64,000 bases of DNA, taken from positions 62,001 to 126,000 of the forward strand of contig WHVA01000333.1 of NCBI GenBank assembly GCA_015179125.1. Reading direction: 5' to 3'. The stretch comes from Gautieria morchelliformis (lineage: Eukaryota > Basidiomycota > Agaricomycetes > Gomphales > Gomphaceae). The notes under the pieces were generated by a model. The model had not been told where the DNA came from, made no database searches, and saw only the letters and a program-made list of their open reading frames with translations. Below are positions 54,633 to 64,000 of this stretch, piece by piece. The position numbers and the translations under genes were made by a program. Each line of letters begins with the position of its first letter. The first letter of the stretch is position 1.

Positions 54633-56974
54633 GATGTGTGCCCCTGCTGCCTGTACATAACCGGTTTGCCTGTCTTGAAGTAGAGAATGAAAAGCCCCCA
54701 CTCCCCTCACTTCGTACAGACCCACCGGATAAAGTCACACAAAAACCAAATCTGACACCCCATCCATCCCGCATCCGCCCTTGGGAGAGACGCCTTCCGA
54801 AGCGCTATGTTGTTGCTGCCACCCCTGGCCCCAAGTCACTAGTCATTAAGGTGGAGATCCAGACAACAGATACGGCGGAAGTCAAATCCGGACCCGCCCT
54901 TGTCGATTGCAGGGCCACTGGTCAGTTTATGGACCGGGACTATGTGGAACGGAACCGACTGACCACGCGGAAGTTGCAACGTGCAATCCCGGTGTTCAAT
55001 GTGGATGGAAGCCCCAATGAGGCAGGGTCCATCACGGAGATAGTAGACACAATTCTCCGCTACGATGGACACTCAGAACGCACTTCCTTTGCAGTCACCA
55101 GCCTGGGGAAGCAGGACATCATCCTCGGGTTTACCTGGCTTCAGGAGCACAACCCGGAGATCAATTGGCAGACTCGGAAGGTACTGATGAGTCGATGTCC
55201 AGCCAAGTGTCACATGTGCAGGTCGGAACTGCGGAAGGAGCGCCAGGAGCAGCGGAAGACTGAACGGCTCATACAGACATGTCGTTCTGGCCCCCATCCA
55301 CTGCTTGCAGAAGAAGACTCGGAAGCGGAATTTGAACCGGATCCCACTTCCAATTCCGATTCCGATTCCGATTCCGACGTCATCCGACTCGGCCTGGAAG
55401 ACATTCTGGCGGAAGGGGAGCGCTTGCTGTACGTAAACCTTCCGCCGGAAGCGGAACACATCCGCGCCACCGGAAATATTTCGCAACGCCTTGCTGAAGC
55501 CTCCAAGAGGCATGATAGAGTAGAGGCGGAAATTCCGGAGTACCTGCGAGAGTTCGAGGACGTCTTTTCCAAGGAGTCGTTTGATACCCTGCCTCCACGG
55601 AAGCTGTGGGACCACGCCATCGAGTTGGAGCCTGGGTCAAAGCCCACCAACTGCAAGGTCTACCCGCTGTCACCCAAGGAGCAGGTAGAGCTCGATGCGT
55701 TCCTTGCGGAAAACCTCCGTACAGGGAGGATCCGCCCCTCCAAGTCACCCATGGCATCTCCGGTGTTCTTCATCAAGAAGAAGGATGGCTCGCTCAGACT
55801 TGTGCAGGACTACCGGGCCTTGAATGCGATCACGATCAAGAACCGGTACCCCATTCCACTCATTTCCGAACTGATCACACAACTCCGCGGGGCGAGGTAC
55901 TTCACTAAGCTGGATGTCCGCTGGGGCTTCAACAATGTCCGGATCCGGGAGGGAGACGAGTGGAAGGCCGCATTCCGCACCAATCGAGGACTCTTTGAGC
56001 CACAGGTCATGTTCTTTGGCCTCACCAACAGTCCCGCCACATTCCAGACGATGATGAATGACATTTTCCGTGACATGATAGCAGAAGGGGTTGTCTGCGC
56101 CTACCTCGATGACATCCTCATTTTCACGAAAACAATGTCCGAACATCGGGAAGTCGTGCGGAGAGTGCTGGAACGACTCCGGGAGTACAACCTGTGTCTC
56201 AAGCCGGAAAAGTGCGAATTTGAGCGGACGCGGATAGAGTATCTTGGGGTGATTGTGTCGGAAGGAAAGGTGGAAATGGACCCAGTCAAAGTTTCCGGTG
56301 TATCGGATTGGCCCGTGCCGCGAAACAAGAAGGAGGTCCAGTCCTTCATTGGGTTTGTCAATTTCTACCGGCGGTTCATCAAGGACTTCTCCTGCCACGC
56401 CCGTGACCTCTTCGACCTCACCAAGAAGGAGGTTGGATGGCGGTGGGGAGAGCCGGAACAGACTTCCTTTGACAAACTCAAGGAGCTGATCACTTCCGCC
56501 CCGGTCCTGATCTTTCCCGACGACTCTCGCCCTTATCGAGTCGAGGCGGATTCTTCCGACGCAGCTACCGGAGCAGTCTTGTCACAGCAGTCATCGGAAG
56601 ATGGTGGGGGGTGGCATCCGATTGCCTTCTTCTCTAAGAGCCTTAGTCCGGTCGAGCGGAACTATGAGATCCATGACAAGGAGATGCTGGCAATCATCCG
56701 AGCGCTGGAGGAGTGGCGACACTTCCTCGAGGGTGCTCTATGCCCTTTTGAGATCTGGACAGACCACAAGAACCTCGAGTATTTCCGCACATCTAAGAAG
56801 TTGAACCGACGACAAGCACGGTGGTCCCTACACCTGTCCCGGTTTGACTTCATGCTCCACCACCGCCCCGGCCGCACCATGGGCAAGCCCGATGCCCTAT
56901 CCCGCCGCGCGGATCACGGAAGCGGAAGTGGAGACAACGCGGATATGACACTGCTCCGCCGAGTTGGGCCATGA
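54629..56974 (+). CDS. Ty3/gypsy protease, reverse transcriptase and RNase H (fossil element)
   Basis: A 781-residue frame. A retropepsin-like region is near residues 75-190. An acidic SDSDSDSD run is near residue 248, encoded by ttccga repeats. The reverse transcriptase follows with RLVQDYRALNAITIKNRYP, FTKLDVRWGFNNVRI, FGLTNSPATFQ and catalytic YLDDILIF near residue 495. RNase H has ADSSDAATGAVLSQ, EIHDKEMLAI, WTDHKNLEYF and HRPGRTMGKPDALSRR. The frame stops inside the tandem repeat that follows. Confidence 0.9.
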   Translation: MRCVPLLPVHNRFACLEVENEKPPLPSLRTDPPDKVTQKPNLTPHPSRIRPWERRLPKRYVVAATPGPKSLVIKVEIQTTDTAEVKSGPALVDCRATGQFMDRDYVERNRLTTRKLQRAIPVFNVDGSPNEAGSITEIVDTILRYDGHSERTSFAVTSLGKQDIILGFTWLQEHNPEINWQTRKVLMSRCPAKCHMCRSELRKERQEQRKTERLIQTCRSGPHPLLAEEDSEAEFEPDPTSNSDSDSDSDVIRLGLEDILAEGERLLYVNLPPEAEHIRATGNISQRLAEASKRHDRVEAEIPEYLREFEDVFSKESFDTLPPRKLWDHAIELEPGSKPTNCKVYPLSPKEQVELDAFLAENLRTGRIRPSKSPMASPVFFIKKKDGSLRLVQDYRALNAITIKNRYPIPLISELITQLRGARYFTKLDVRWGFNNVRIREGDEWKAAFRTNRGLFEPQVMFFGLTNSPATFQTMMNDIFRDMIAEGVVCAYLDDILIFTKTMSEHREVVRRVLERLREYNLCLKPEKCEFERTRIEYLGVIVSEGKVEMDPVKVSGVSDWPVPRNKKEVQSFIGFVNFYRRFIKDFSCHARDLFDLTKKEVGWRWGEPEQTSFDKLKELITSAPVLIFPDDSRPYRVEADSSDAATGAVLSQQSSEDGGGWHPIAFFSKSLSPVERNYEIHDKEMLAIIRALEEWRHFLEGALCPFEIWTDHKNLEYFRTSKKLNRRQARWSLHLSRFDFMLHHRPGRTMGKPDALSRRADHGSGSGDNADMTLLRRVGP

Positions 56975-57360
56975 AAGAAATCGAAGTGAAACAGCGCTGT
57001 CCAACAGACAGACTAGACATGTCCCCAACAGCCAAAGCATGTCAAAACAGGCAAAGAGACAATGGCTGGAGCACTCACGCGAGGGAGGGGGGAGTTGGGC
57101 CACGAAAGAACCCGAGGTGAAACAGCGCCATCCAACAGACAGACTAGACATGCATGTCCCCAACGGCCAAAGCATGTCAAAATAGGCAAAGAGGCAATGG
57201 CTGGAGCACTCACGTGAGGGAGGGGAGAGTTGGGCCACGAAAGAACCTGAAGCGAAACAGGGCCGTCCAACAGACAGACTAGACATGCCACTGAAGGCCA
57301 AAGCACATCAAAGACAGGCAAACAAACAATGGCTGAAGCAATTCACATTCAAAAATGGAT
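56962..57360 (+). repeat. 131-135 bp tandem repeat, three copies
   Basis: Units start agttgggccacgaaagaa at 56962, 57093 and 57228; the third is partly diverged. It joins the end of the gypsy pol frame directly. Open minus-strand frames here come from the repeat. Confidence 0.85.
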
Positions 57361-57883
57361 ACAGCCAGGTGTCCGGTAAGACAGGAGATGTGACACCAAC
57401 GGGTGAGACGAAGTGGAAATGGAGGGGACGACAAGAAGCGTTGTGACCAAAACCGGCAAAGTGCAACGAACGTCGCAAACCACAGCAAGGCTTTGAAATG
57501 ATTGCGGGTCATCTGCCTAATGCTTAGAAGAGTCTGCCTAACACTTGGAAGAGTCTAGAGCTAAGAAACAGCTTTGGAAAGCTGCACAGAGGGTTTTTTT
57601 CGTGGCAGGAGCGCCGTGAGAAAGCTGACAAATCATGTCATGTGATGTCGGAAAATACAAAATGTGTCCCAAACGGTTCAAAAACATGAAATAAAGTATT
57701 TGGGAAAAATTTCTTACTCTGCACTTCAACAGTATATAACTCAGCTACCCTGCATTATTTAGCTAATCCCTTTCCTACAATTTCAAACTAGATATATTGA
57801 GAGAAACTCTTAGGATTCAGATAGGTCAAAACTTAATGTAGGTGGGTGGAATTGAGGATGTCAGAGGGCGGCTGCTACTGGCC
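57360..57883. other. Unassigned interior of the DNA transposon
   Basis: No supportable gene. It might hold remnants of the transposase 5' part, but I recognise none. Confidence 0.35.
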
Positions 57884-58229
57884 TGCTCGCTTATGTAAAG
57901 GTCGCTGGTTCCTGGTGTCTGCTTTCTTAACAGACGAACAAGGGGTCGAAAGCGTTCACTTTTGGAACAGTTTAGTTTAACCAGTTATAGTAGACTCACA
58001 ACAAAGAATTAGAGAAAACTATCAAGAATTAAGCTCTGTGGCTATCAAACACGTCTACAGTGACTTCAGGGGGTGAAACAGTAATTTCTGGATGTTTTGT
58101 TCATACATTTATGGTAGCTACTTATACTAAAATAGTAGTGACTACCAGTGTTCAAGATAGTGAGGGAATGGGTTGGATTAATGTCCTTTTGATATAGGAA
58201 ATGCTCCACAGGCTGCATACAGCTGTGGG

Positions 58230-58490
58230 TGCAAAGTATTTGTCACCCATGGCCTATAACCACCCATAGCCACCCATGTTGGCACATACCCAGGGGCACG
58301 CGGTCCCATTTCAATTCGTCCCAAAATAATATATTTTTGCCTTTTGACCATCATATATCATATATGCCTGACTTGCTTCCACATATATCGTCAGAAAAAC
58401 TCGAAGATGCGGCGCTAGCATGACTTGTGTGCACGCATTTTACATTTGTGCACGCCAAATAATTAAAGTGCAAACGGAGTAGCATAGAGA
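58230..58490 (+). repeat. Repeat family E, copy 3
   Basis: It matches 20525-20770 along its length (tttgtcaccc, cacccatgttggcacataccc, tcagaaaaactcgaagatg, gtgcacgccaaataattaaa, gagtagcata). Confidence 0.7.
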
Positions 58491-58770
58491 GCAGGCAAAC
58501 AGACATGCACCTCTCCCCCTTTGCATAACCAGCTGATTACAGGCTTGTTTTCTATGTCAAACATTTATCCATGTACATTACTGTAATCTGAGTAAGTTAT
58601 AGCCCTTATTGAAAGAATTTGAGGGCATAATGATGCATATAAGCGAAATTATTCAAACATTAAACAACTCATAATATGCCATGATCTTTATATGGAATTA
58701 TGGCTACTACACAGTATATAATGTGCACCAAGTTCCACCTCTTAATCATCAGTTGTTGGAGAGATACAGC

Positions 58771-59850
58771 TCAATATGCTTCGGCGGCACCGGGCGGCAT
58801 GTATTTCAGACTCCGCCTTGTGTACCTGAAATAGCTGTAAGTTTTGCTTGCTTGAGAGAGATTCAAGACAGGCAGTTGGTGACTTAGCCCTGCTAGCTGC
58901 AAAGCGAGATCGGTATCATTCATGTCCGCACAGAGAGGCACGCTCGTCGGATCTACTGCCTTGAACGAACGAGCAGGGTTTGTAAATGGCAGGGTACGGG
59001 TACGGGTGCAGGCGGGGGCCTCGCACTCGGCATGACTGACAAAGGGGTTGAGGTTGAACACAGCATCGCATGCAGTCCGTTCTCAAGGAGTAAGGCGCAG
59101 TGCAACTTTGTGCTGTGCATACACGCACAGCGTAACGAGAAGGATAAACCACACACCAGCCTGTATGTTCTTATTGTATTTCCTATCCATGTCCACGGCA
59201 CCACCCTGGTTGTCGTCTTCCCCTGGCACATTCAGCAATGATCCAGATATAACAATTGCTTCTCCAAATCCTGGCGGAGAACTACGGCGGGATGAAAAAT
59301 TAGGTGCATTTACGAGTGTAGCTAGCTAAACGTGTGATGGTAAGGTCCGACTCTCGAGGCTTATTCCAGCAGTCGATGGAGGGGGAATGTGTGGGTGCTT
59401 CCACAAAGCTCAAACGTTCATCATGCTGGAGCTAAACGACATACAGTGCTGGGTCACCACCAAGGACAATGTTACGTTACCTGAAATACGCACGTATTCT
59501 GGGGAACCTAATGTAGTCACATCTACGGTCAAGCTTCCAGCCAGAAAGTAAGCCTGTGCAGGCCCGGCATCTCTTTTGCGCACTGATCGCAAAGGTAGGC
59601 CTATATAATACATTGGTTCTCTAAAGCACCTCTTACAGCATTGTGCGAAATTCATACGAGAAACCCATATGGCGAAATTTCGAAAGCCGTAGCCACATGC
59701 GAAATGGATGCTGCTATGCCTTGGACACAACGACGGTCATCAACAGCTCATACTCACTCGGGAAGAAACCTAAGGTTCCAGAAACTTAATAAGCGTAAGG
59801 TCCTTCAAAGCCCTCATCTTCATGATACTTTACTCACTTGTATCTAACCA
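58771..59850 (-). CDS. Possible multi-exon host gene, membrane or secreted protein of unknown function
   Basis: Minus-strand pieces read as exons separated by short intron-like gaps. AYFLAGSLTVDVTTLGSPEY is at about 59480-59560. Next is HDERLSFVEAPTHSPSIDCW at about 59345-59430, with an intron of about 50 nt between (gtaacgttac...gtttag). GEAIVISGSLLNVPG and the membrane helix AGVWFILLVTLCVYAQ follow at about 59110-59260, then a stretch with AECEAPACTRTRTLP and LALQLAGLSHQLPVLNL at 58771-59061, ending at 58771. The single helix and cysteine-rich tail suggest an exported or membrane protein. I do not recognise the family, and the exon borders are not all certain. Confidence 0.35.
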
Positions 59851-59987
59851 CAGACACCACGCATTTGGAACCGCTTGGTTAGAAATACGACGCGCAACGT
59901 CGTTCAGCGTCACCGAAATGTCAACGGAGTAAAGGAGATGAATTTCGATTGGGTTCCATCTGATCTAGGGTTCCTTATGTAACATTT

Positions 59988-60985
59988 ATGTTCAATTTCG
60001 AACTTATTGGCCCCGAAGGAGATAATTCGCCTTCCGCGCGTCAACAGCGTACCCCTCTGGCCACACAGGCTCTCTCCCTGGGGATCAATAACCCGTCTTC
60101 TGCCCTGGCTTATTCTCTGCTTCAGACATCACCTGGTTCTTCCAGTGCTCCCTGTGCACCTCCGCCATCCTCGCCTGCATCAGATTCAATGGGAGGGGTA
60201 CCCAGCACCTCCCCCAACTCATACCCATTCCGTTCTTCTTCAAGTCACCCGTTCCTCGAGCATCCGCCCATGGCGTCGACATCCCGGACGGACGGATATG
60301 TTACGTTCCAAAGCACTGCCTAATTTGAGAAAGAGACCCCGTCCGGATCCATCGCCCAGCCCTCCCCAAACGGATGATCAATTAGAACATTCAGTTGCAA
60401 GATGTCATGACCTTTGACGATGATGAAAATTATTCTACCAAGATCGCGGGAATAGACGTGTGTACTGTGTCTTCCTTTTGAACCATGATTTTCGCAGAAG
60501 CGTATTCAATTCTTGTTGTTATAGATGAAACTTGGGTCTGTGATTCAGAAACTCGTTGCTATACAGGGAAAAGAAGAATATTGCGAACCAGGGTTAGTCG
60601 TCTTATCGTTGATTTGGATATTCGTTCAACTACTTAACAGCAAGAATGGGCGCAAACGCTGGATCGCATACGATCTGCTGAACTCGAGTGCGGGTCGCTG
60701 TCGCCTGGCAAGTCTTTCTTTGAATATTGGACGTCTACATATGATTCGGATGAAGACGGGACTTTGTTACTAAACGTGGAAAAATTGAGGTTGGGTTCAA
60801 ATTATCTCTATATACAGTCTGATGCATGGATGGTTTTGTTTCAGGTCGAATTACAAGAACTTCGAAAGCATCTGTCAGGCCTCGGAGAAAAGATATATCG
60901 TCAGAGAGAGGTATGTAAAGATTGCGGACGGAATTAGAGCTGCGGTCTGCGTGGAATATACACTCGCAGGCTTATTGACGAAGAC
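59988..60985 (+). CDS. Possible host gene: serine/proline-rich start, coiled-coil end, unknown function
   Basis: The start at 59988 (MFNFELIGPEGDNSP) opens a 111-residue serine/proline-rich region. A basic LRKRPRPDPSP stretch (NLS-like) and FDDDENYSTKIAGID follow near 60330-60460 after a frame change near 60300. Later exons read KLGSVIQKLVAIQGKEEYCE (about 60527-60590), QTLDRIRSAELECGSLSPGK (about 60650-60720), STYDSDEDGTLLLNVEKLR and ELQELRKHLSGLGEKIYRQR, ending after a gtatgt..cgcag intron at about 60911-60978. Intron candidates of 48-70 nt have good borders. The frame change near 60300 and one near the last exon leave open whether it is functional. The family is unknown to me. Confidence 0.4.
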
Positions 60986-61261
60986 CTTCGAAGGCCAAAC
61001 TAGCCCGACTACAGGTTAACATACAAGACGCTAACGTCGGTGCGAAGATTTATCATCGAATATCTCCAATATTCTAGCGTCAGCACCGAGTTTCGGTTCT
61101 CAAGCTTCTCGAGCTTCACGGGCGGCTTAAGCTGCTGCGCTGAACTCGACATCCGATTGTTCGAGTAAGGCGGATTTCTGGCTCTGCTGATTGGATTCAC
61201 GACGTTTTGTCTCAGTGTTCGACCTACGCGTGCTAAGGTGCGGAAGGCCAATTACATTTTT

Positions 61262-61864
61262 GTCTATCAAGCGACGTTGTCGGGCGACTGTTGTTGTTTT
61301 GATTTTCAACCACCTGTATTTCGTATGGTCATCGACACTTGACGGTTTTCTTGGATCTGTGCACGATGCAGCGCCTTGCTCAAAATTTGTGTAAAAGCTC
61401 AAGCAACGTTGTCGGGCAACTAGTACTGTCAACCACTATTTCATATGGTCATCGACACTGGAGGGTTTTCTTAGATCTGTGTGCACGATGCAGCGCCTTG
61501 CTCAAAGATTTTGTGTAAAAGCTGAAGCAACGCTGTCGGGCGACTGTGTGTTGTTTGATTTATTTCACATGGTCATCGACACGACGCTTTCTTGGCTCTG
61601 TGTGCACGATGCAGCGCCTTGCTCAAAGATTTTGTGTAAAAGCTCCAGCAACGTTGTCGGGCAACTAGTACTGTCAACGACCTGTATTTCATATGGTCAT
61701 CGACACTGGAGGTTTTCTTAGATCTCCAAAGAGTTTGTGTAAAAGCTCAAGCAACGCTGTCGGGCGACTGTTGTTGATTTGATTTATTTCACATGGTCAT
61801 CGACACGACGCTTTTCTTGGCTCTGTGTGCACGATGCAGTGCCTTGCTCAAAGATTTTGTGTAT
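61262..61864 (+). repeat. Tandem repeat, about 125 bp, five copies
   Basis: Units contain caacgttgtcgggcgactgt, atggtcatcgacac, ttttcttggctctgtg and gtgcacgatgcagcgccttg with small gaps. Short open frames over it (80 residues at 61479) repeat the unit and are not genes. Confidence 0.85.
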
Positions 61865-62062
61865 CATCATATATATCTTTTGACGTATGACCCATCCGCA
61901 GTTAAGCACGCATTCACGAGTAGTTGGTTATCCATCAAATAAAGTACTGTGCATAATACATACTGTACTTCGAAGGCCACGTCTTGCACTGATCGTATTG
62001 GGGTAAGAGCTACAGAGATACTACAGCAGGCAACATTGCGTGTGCGGTTGCGTGACACTAAA

Positions 62063-62197
62063 GGTGCGCCGGCACGGGATCGGTACAGCAGCTCGAAATC
62101 ATCAGTAATATATTGGACATGGTATTTAGTATAAAAGCAGACGATCTAAAGTAGATTGAATAATAACAACAATTTATTATACCTCCTTCGTTCTACA
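62063..62197 (+). mobile_element. Partial LTR of copia family 1
   Basis: The last about 135 bp of the LTR (ggtgcgccggcacgggatcgg ... cctccttcgttctaca), about 80% similar to 16640-16863. The first 90 bp are missing. Confidence 0.7.
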
Positions 62198-62499
62198 TTT
62201 CTTCGCCCTCCTTTGCTCTCCTGTGCGTCCGTGGTTCATTCCTGACCCCTTTCCCCTTTCCGCATTCACTCAGCCCGCACAGTTTCCCTCCTCCGATGAC
62301 GACATGTCCTCAGCATACGGTTTTACAGTTTTTTCCCTTCGGCTTTCCTTCCCACAGACGTCTTCCGTCCCATTCATTCCTATCCCGCACCTCTCCAGGG
62401 GCTCAGCCCCAACAGAGCTAAGGGCCCGAAGAATCAAGCTAAGCGCCAGCCAGCATGAGAGGCCAAACAAATGCTGAGGCAAATGTGAACCGCTATCTT

Positions 62500-64000
62500 T
62501 CCAATTACGGGATGACTGTCATACTAAATTGAATCCAACAGTCCGTAAGCAACTTCGTCCGGTCCAGTTTCAGAGCAGTAATTTCTGGTCCATCTGGCAC
62601 CTCATCATGTCTCGTCGGAGGATGAGCGACTGGTGTTGCTGGAGATGTTGGGTGAGCCTCGCTCAGCGCAATTGAATCGGCAATGGAGGGTGCGGGAGAA
62701 ACTTGCCGTTCAGGAGCTTCCTGTAAAACCTTTCTCGCCGCCGTCAATGATTGTACAGATTGGTCGATGGTCAATCGTCCACTCACGCGGTGAAGCGGAA
62801 GTCGGTCAGAGACATGGGCCAGCGGCAAAGACATGGAGGCAGCACGTGAAGAGACAGCTCGAAGTCCAAAAGGGAGAGGCGTATCTGGCAGCCGTTGCGG
62901 GTAATGTGGGTACCAATGCCGTGAAAGATCAAGGGCTGATGGTGGGGCAGAAAGGACGGGACGCGGGAACATTAAATCACTCATGAAAGTCCGGGGCCGT
63001 ATCGCCTTCGGTGCGAATGATGGACACCGTCCAGCAGCGTGAGGTGAGACTTGAGGCCCGCGTCTGGCGCACGCTGCGAATGGGGCCACACTGTCCAGCC
63101 AGCGTGAGGTGAGAGTTAAGGACGGGAGGGGAAAGGGCCCGGTAAAGGGGTAGACGACCTGAAAAGGGTGCGAAGTCAGGCACAGACTACAGTCGCCCAC
63201 GACTGCAAAGCTGGTCAAAGCCCGGAGGGAGGTTTGGTAAGGAGACGGGTAATACTGGGTCTGTATGTTTCTTTCTTGATTCTTCACCTTCTTCACCTTC
63301 TGATTATAATATGGGGTAATCACACTGTTGGTCATCGTTGTGAGTAGCATTTTCTGACACGGTGATATTCACGAATAGACTACGGTCTAACAGGTATGTA
63401 ATTGCATCGGGCAATGCCCCTCGCCGACGCTTCGCCCCAATTCCTCACACCTGGTAAAATGGGTTGGTGCACCTTGCCCAGGCGGCTTTGACACTGACTT
63501 TACTTCCTTAGTGGACAGCGGCTGGGAACGGGTGAATCCGCTACTGGGGCATCAGCACCATGGAATGGATTTCTAGACCCATGCCTGCGCTCCGAACGCT
63601 GGAGCCGACAACTAAGCTAACGCCACGAATGATCGCTCGTTCGCATGTCGATTCGAGGAAGAGTAGGGGTGGCAAGGGGTGCTCTGGTCAGTCGATACGC
63701 TGGTCGTGAAGTCACATACGTCGAGTCAGAATTGGGGCCGTAGAACGGTGCAAGGCATGGATGCTCAAAGTCGGACGAGTAAAGTATTCCACAACGGTCA
63801 GACATCCGACAGAATGCCACGCGACGTCGGGTGGAACGGGGATCTTGTATAATGACGATGAACACGGAATTCATCAATGACATTGACAGCTCTACATGCT
63901 CTGCTGATCGATGTTTCGCGGCCCAAACTCAAGATTCAAAGGCAAGGATAGCGTCAAACACGCAAGTCATATTACAGACCAGCAACTCTCAAACCTCTTA
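62500..64000 (-). pseudogene. Family A host segment, copy 3 (inverted, cut by the window end)
   Basis: Inverse of about 1590-2480. Shared exon-like parts: PRSTRRRVAFCRMSD and DSDSTYVTSR at 63617-63883, and MTNS.ITPYYNQKV with NQERN at 63190-63340. Here the second part opens into a 281-residue frame (62505-63350) rich in serine, proline and arginine that ends SMTVIP. That extension has no partner in copy 1, where the frame stops after 70 residues. Product unknown. Confidence 0.4.

Larger units (their letters stand above)
52790..56974 (+). mobile_element. Ty3/gypsy LTR retrotransposon, partial
   Basis: The 5' LTR-like region starts TGTCAGGGGACACC at 52790 and probably ends near 53222 (..ccccttgtca). 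Gag and pol follow. Neither an integrase region nor a 3' LTR is seen, so the right end is lost and age cannot be taken from LTRs. It lies within the DNA transposon. The gag and pol frames are long and well kept, so the loss is recent or limited; about one large break. Confidence 0.85.
51754..57929 (-). mobile_element. DNA transposon with about 45-bp inverted ends, IS630/Tc1-mariner-like, holding a gypsy element
   Basis: 51756-51800 (AGAAAGCAGACACCAGGAACC...) and the inverse of 57884-57927 match almost perfectly over about 45 bp, with TA at both outer edges, as expected for a TA-target family. Minus-strand transposase sequence lies at 51940-52760. The gypsy element begins at 52790 and fills most of the interior, so the 5' part of the transposase is either in the unassigned 57360-57880 stretch or lost. 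Confidence 0.6.

Noticed and set aside
55745-56398. 217-residue minus-strand frame
   Set aside because: Antisense of the gypsy reverse transcriptase.
60780-60830. tRNA-like ggttcaaatt box
   Set aside because: No partner A box and no cloverleaf could be drawn; it lies in an intron-like stretch.

Overview
The window looks like a repeat-rich stretch of a filamentous basidiomycete (probably Agaricomycete) genome. The evidence is short GT..AG introns of about 50-70 nt, an F-box gene family with a typical Agaricomycete C-terminus, and a fungal mix of elements: Ty1/copia, Ty3/gypsy, a LINE with APE endonuclease and RNase H, Helitron-like elements and an IS630/Tc1-mariner-like transposase of a kind common in mushrooms. 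Species cannot be set from the sequence. Very little is intact host gene; most of the window is nested mobile DNA and duplicated host segments.

Layout: 1-2900 is a decayed copy of an unknown multi-exon host segment (family A; further copies at 35140-36560 and, inverted, 62500-64000). 2901-13308 is one block of head-to-tail Helitron-like units whose outer ends abut host A and T. The uninterrupted host sequence survives inverted near 43959. 13309-16010 is a diverged F-box gene locus, repeated inverted at 39840-42310. 16640-20364 is a copia element with intact ends. 21304-32652 is a second copia element on the minus strand, holding a 6.6 kb LINE, which itself holds a solo LTR of the first copia family. 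32653-39840 holds fragments of host genes, family A copy 2 and a GC-rich island. 42412-43840 is a fold-back element with a solo LTR inside. 44500-49400 is AT-rich DNA with a degraded copia fragment and two solo LTRs. 49416-51381 is a very small LTR element with only a gag region, split by a solo LTR. 51754-57929 is a DNA transposon carrying a gypsy element. 58230-61020 holds two plausible host genes on opposite strands. 61262-61860 is a tandem repeat, followed by a copia LTR fragment and family A copy 3.

At least twelve insertions can be delimited to the base by target-site duplications read directly from the sequence, so relative ages can be ordered. Most differences between paired LTRs are transitions at CpG sites, which points to cytosine methylation and deamination. 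The most unusual structure is the Helitron-like array: several non-autonomous units, each with a CACGTGAC plus TATA promoter-like start, a GC-rich hairpin and CTAG end, and minisatellite bodies, inserted as one block at an A|T site.
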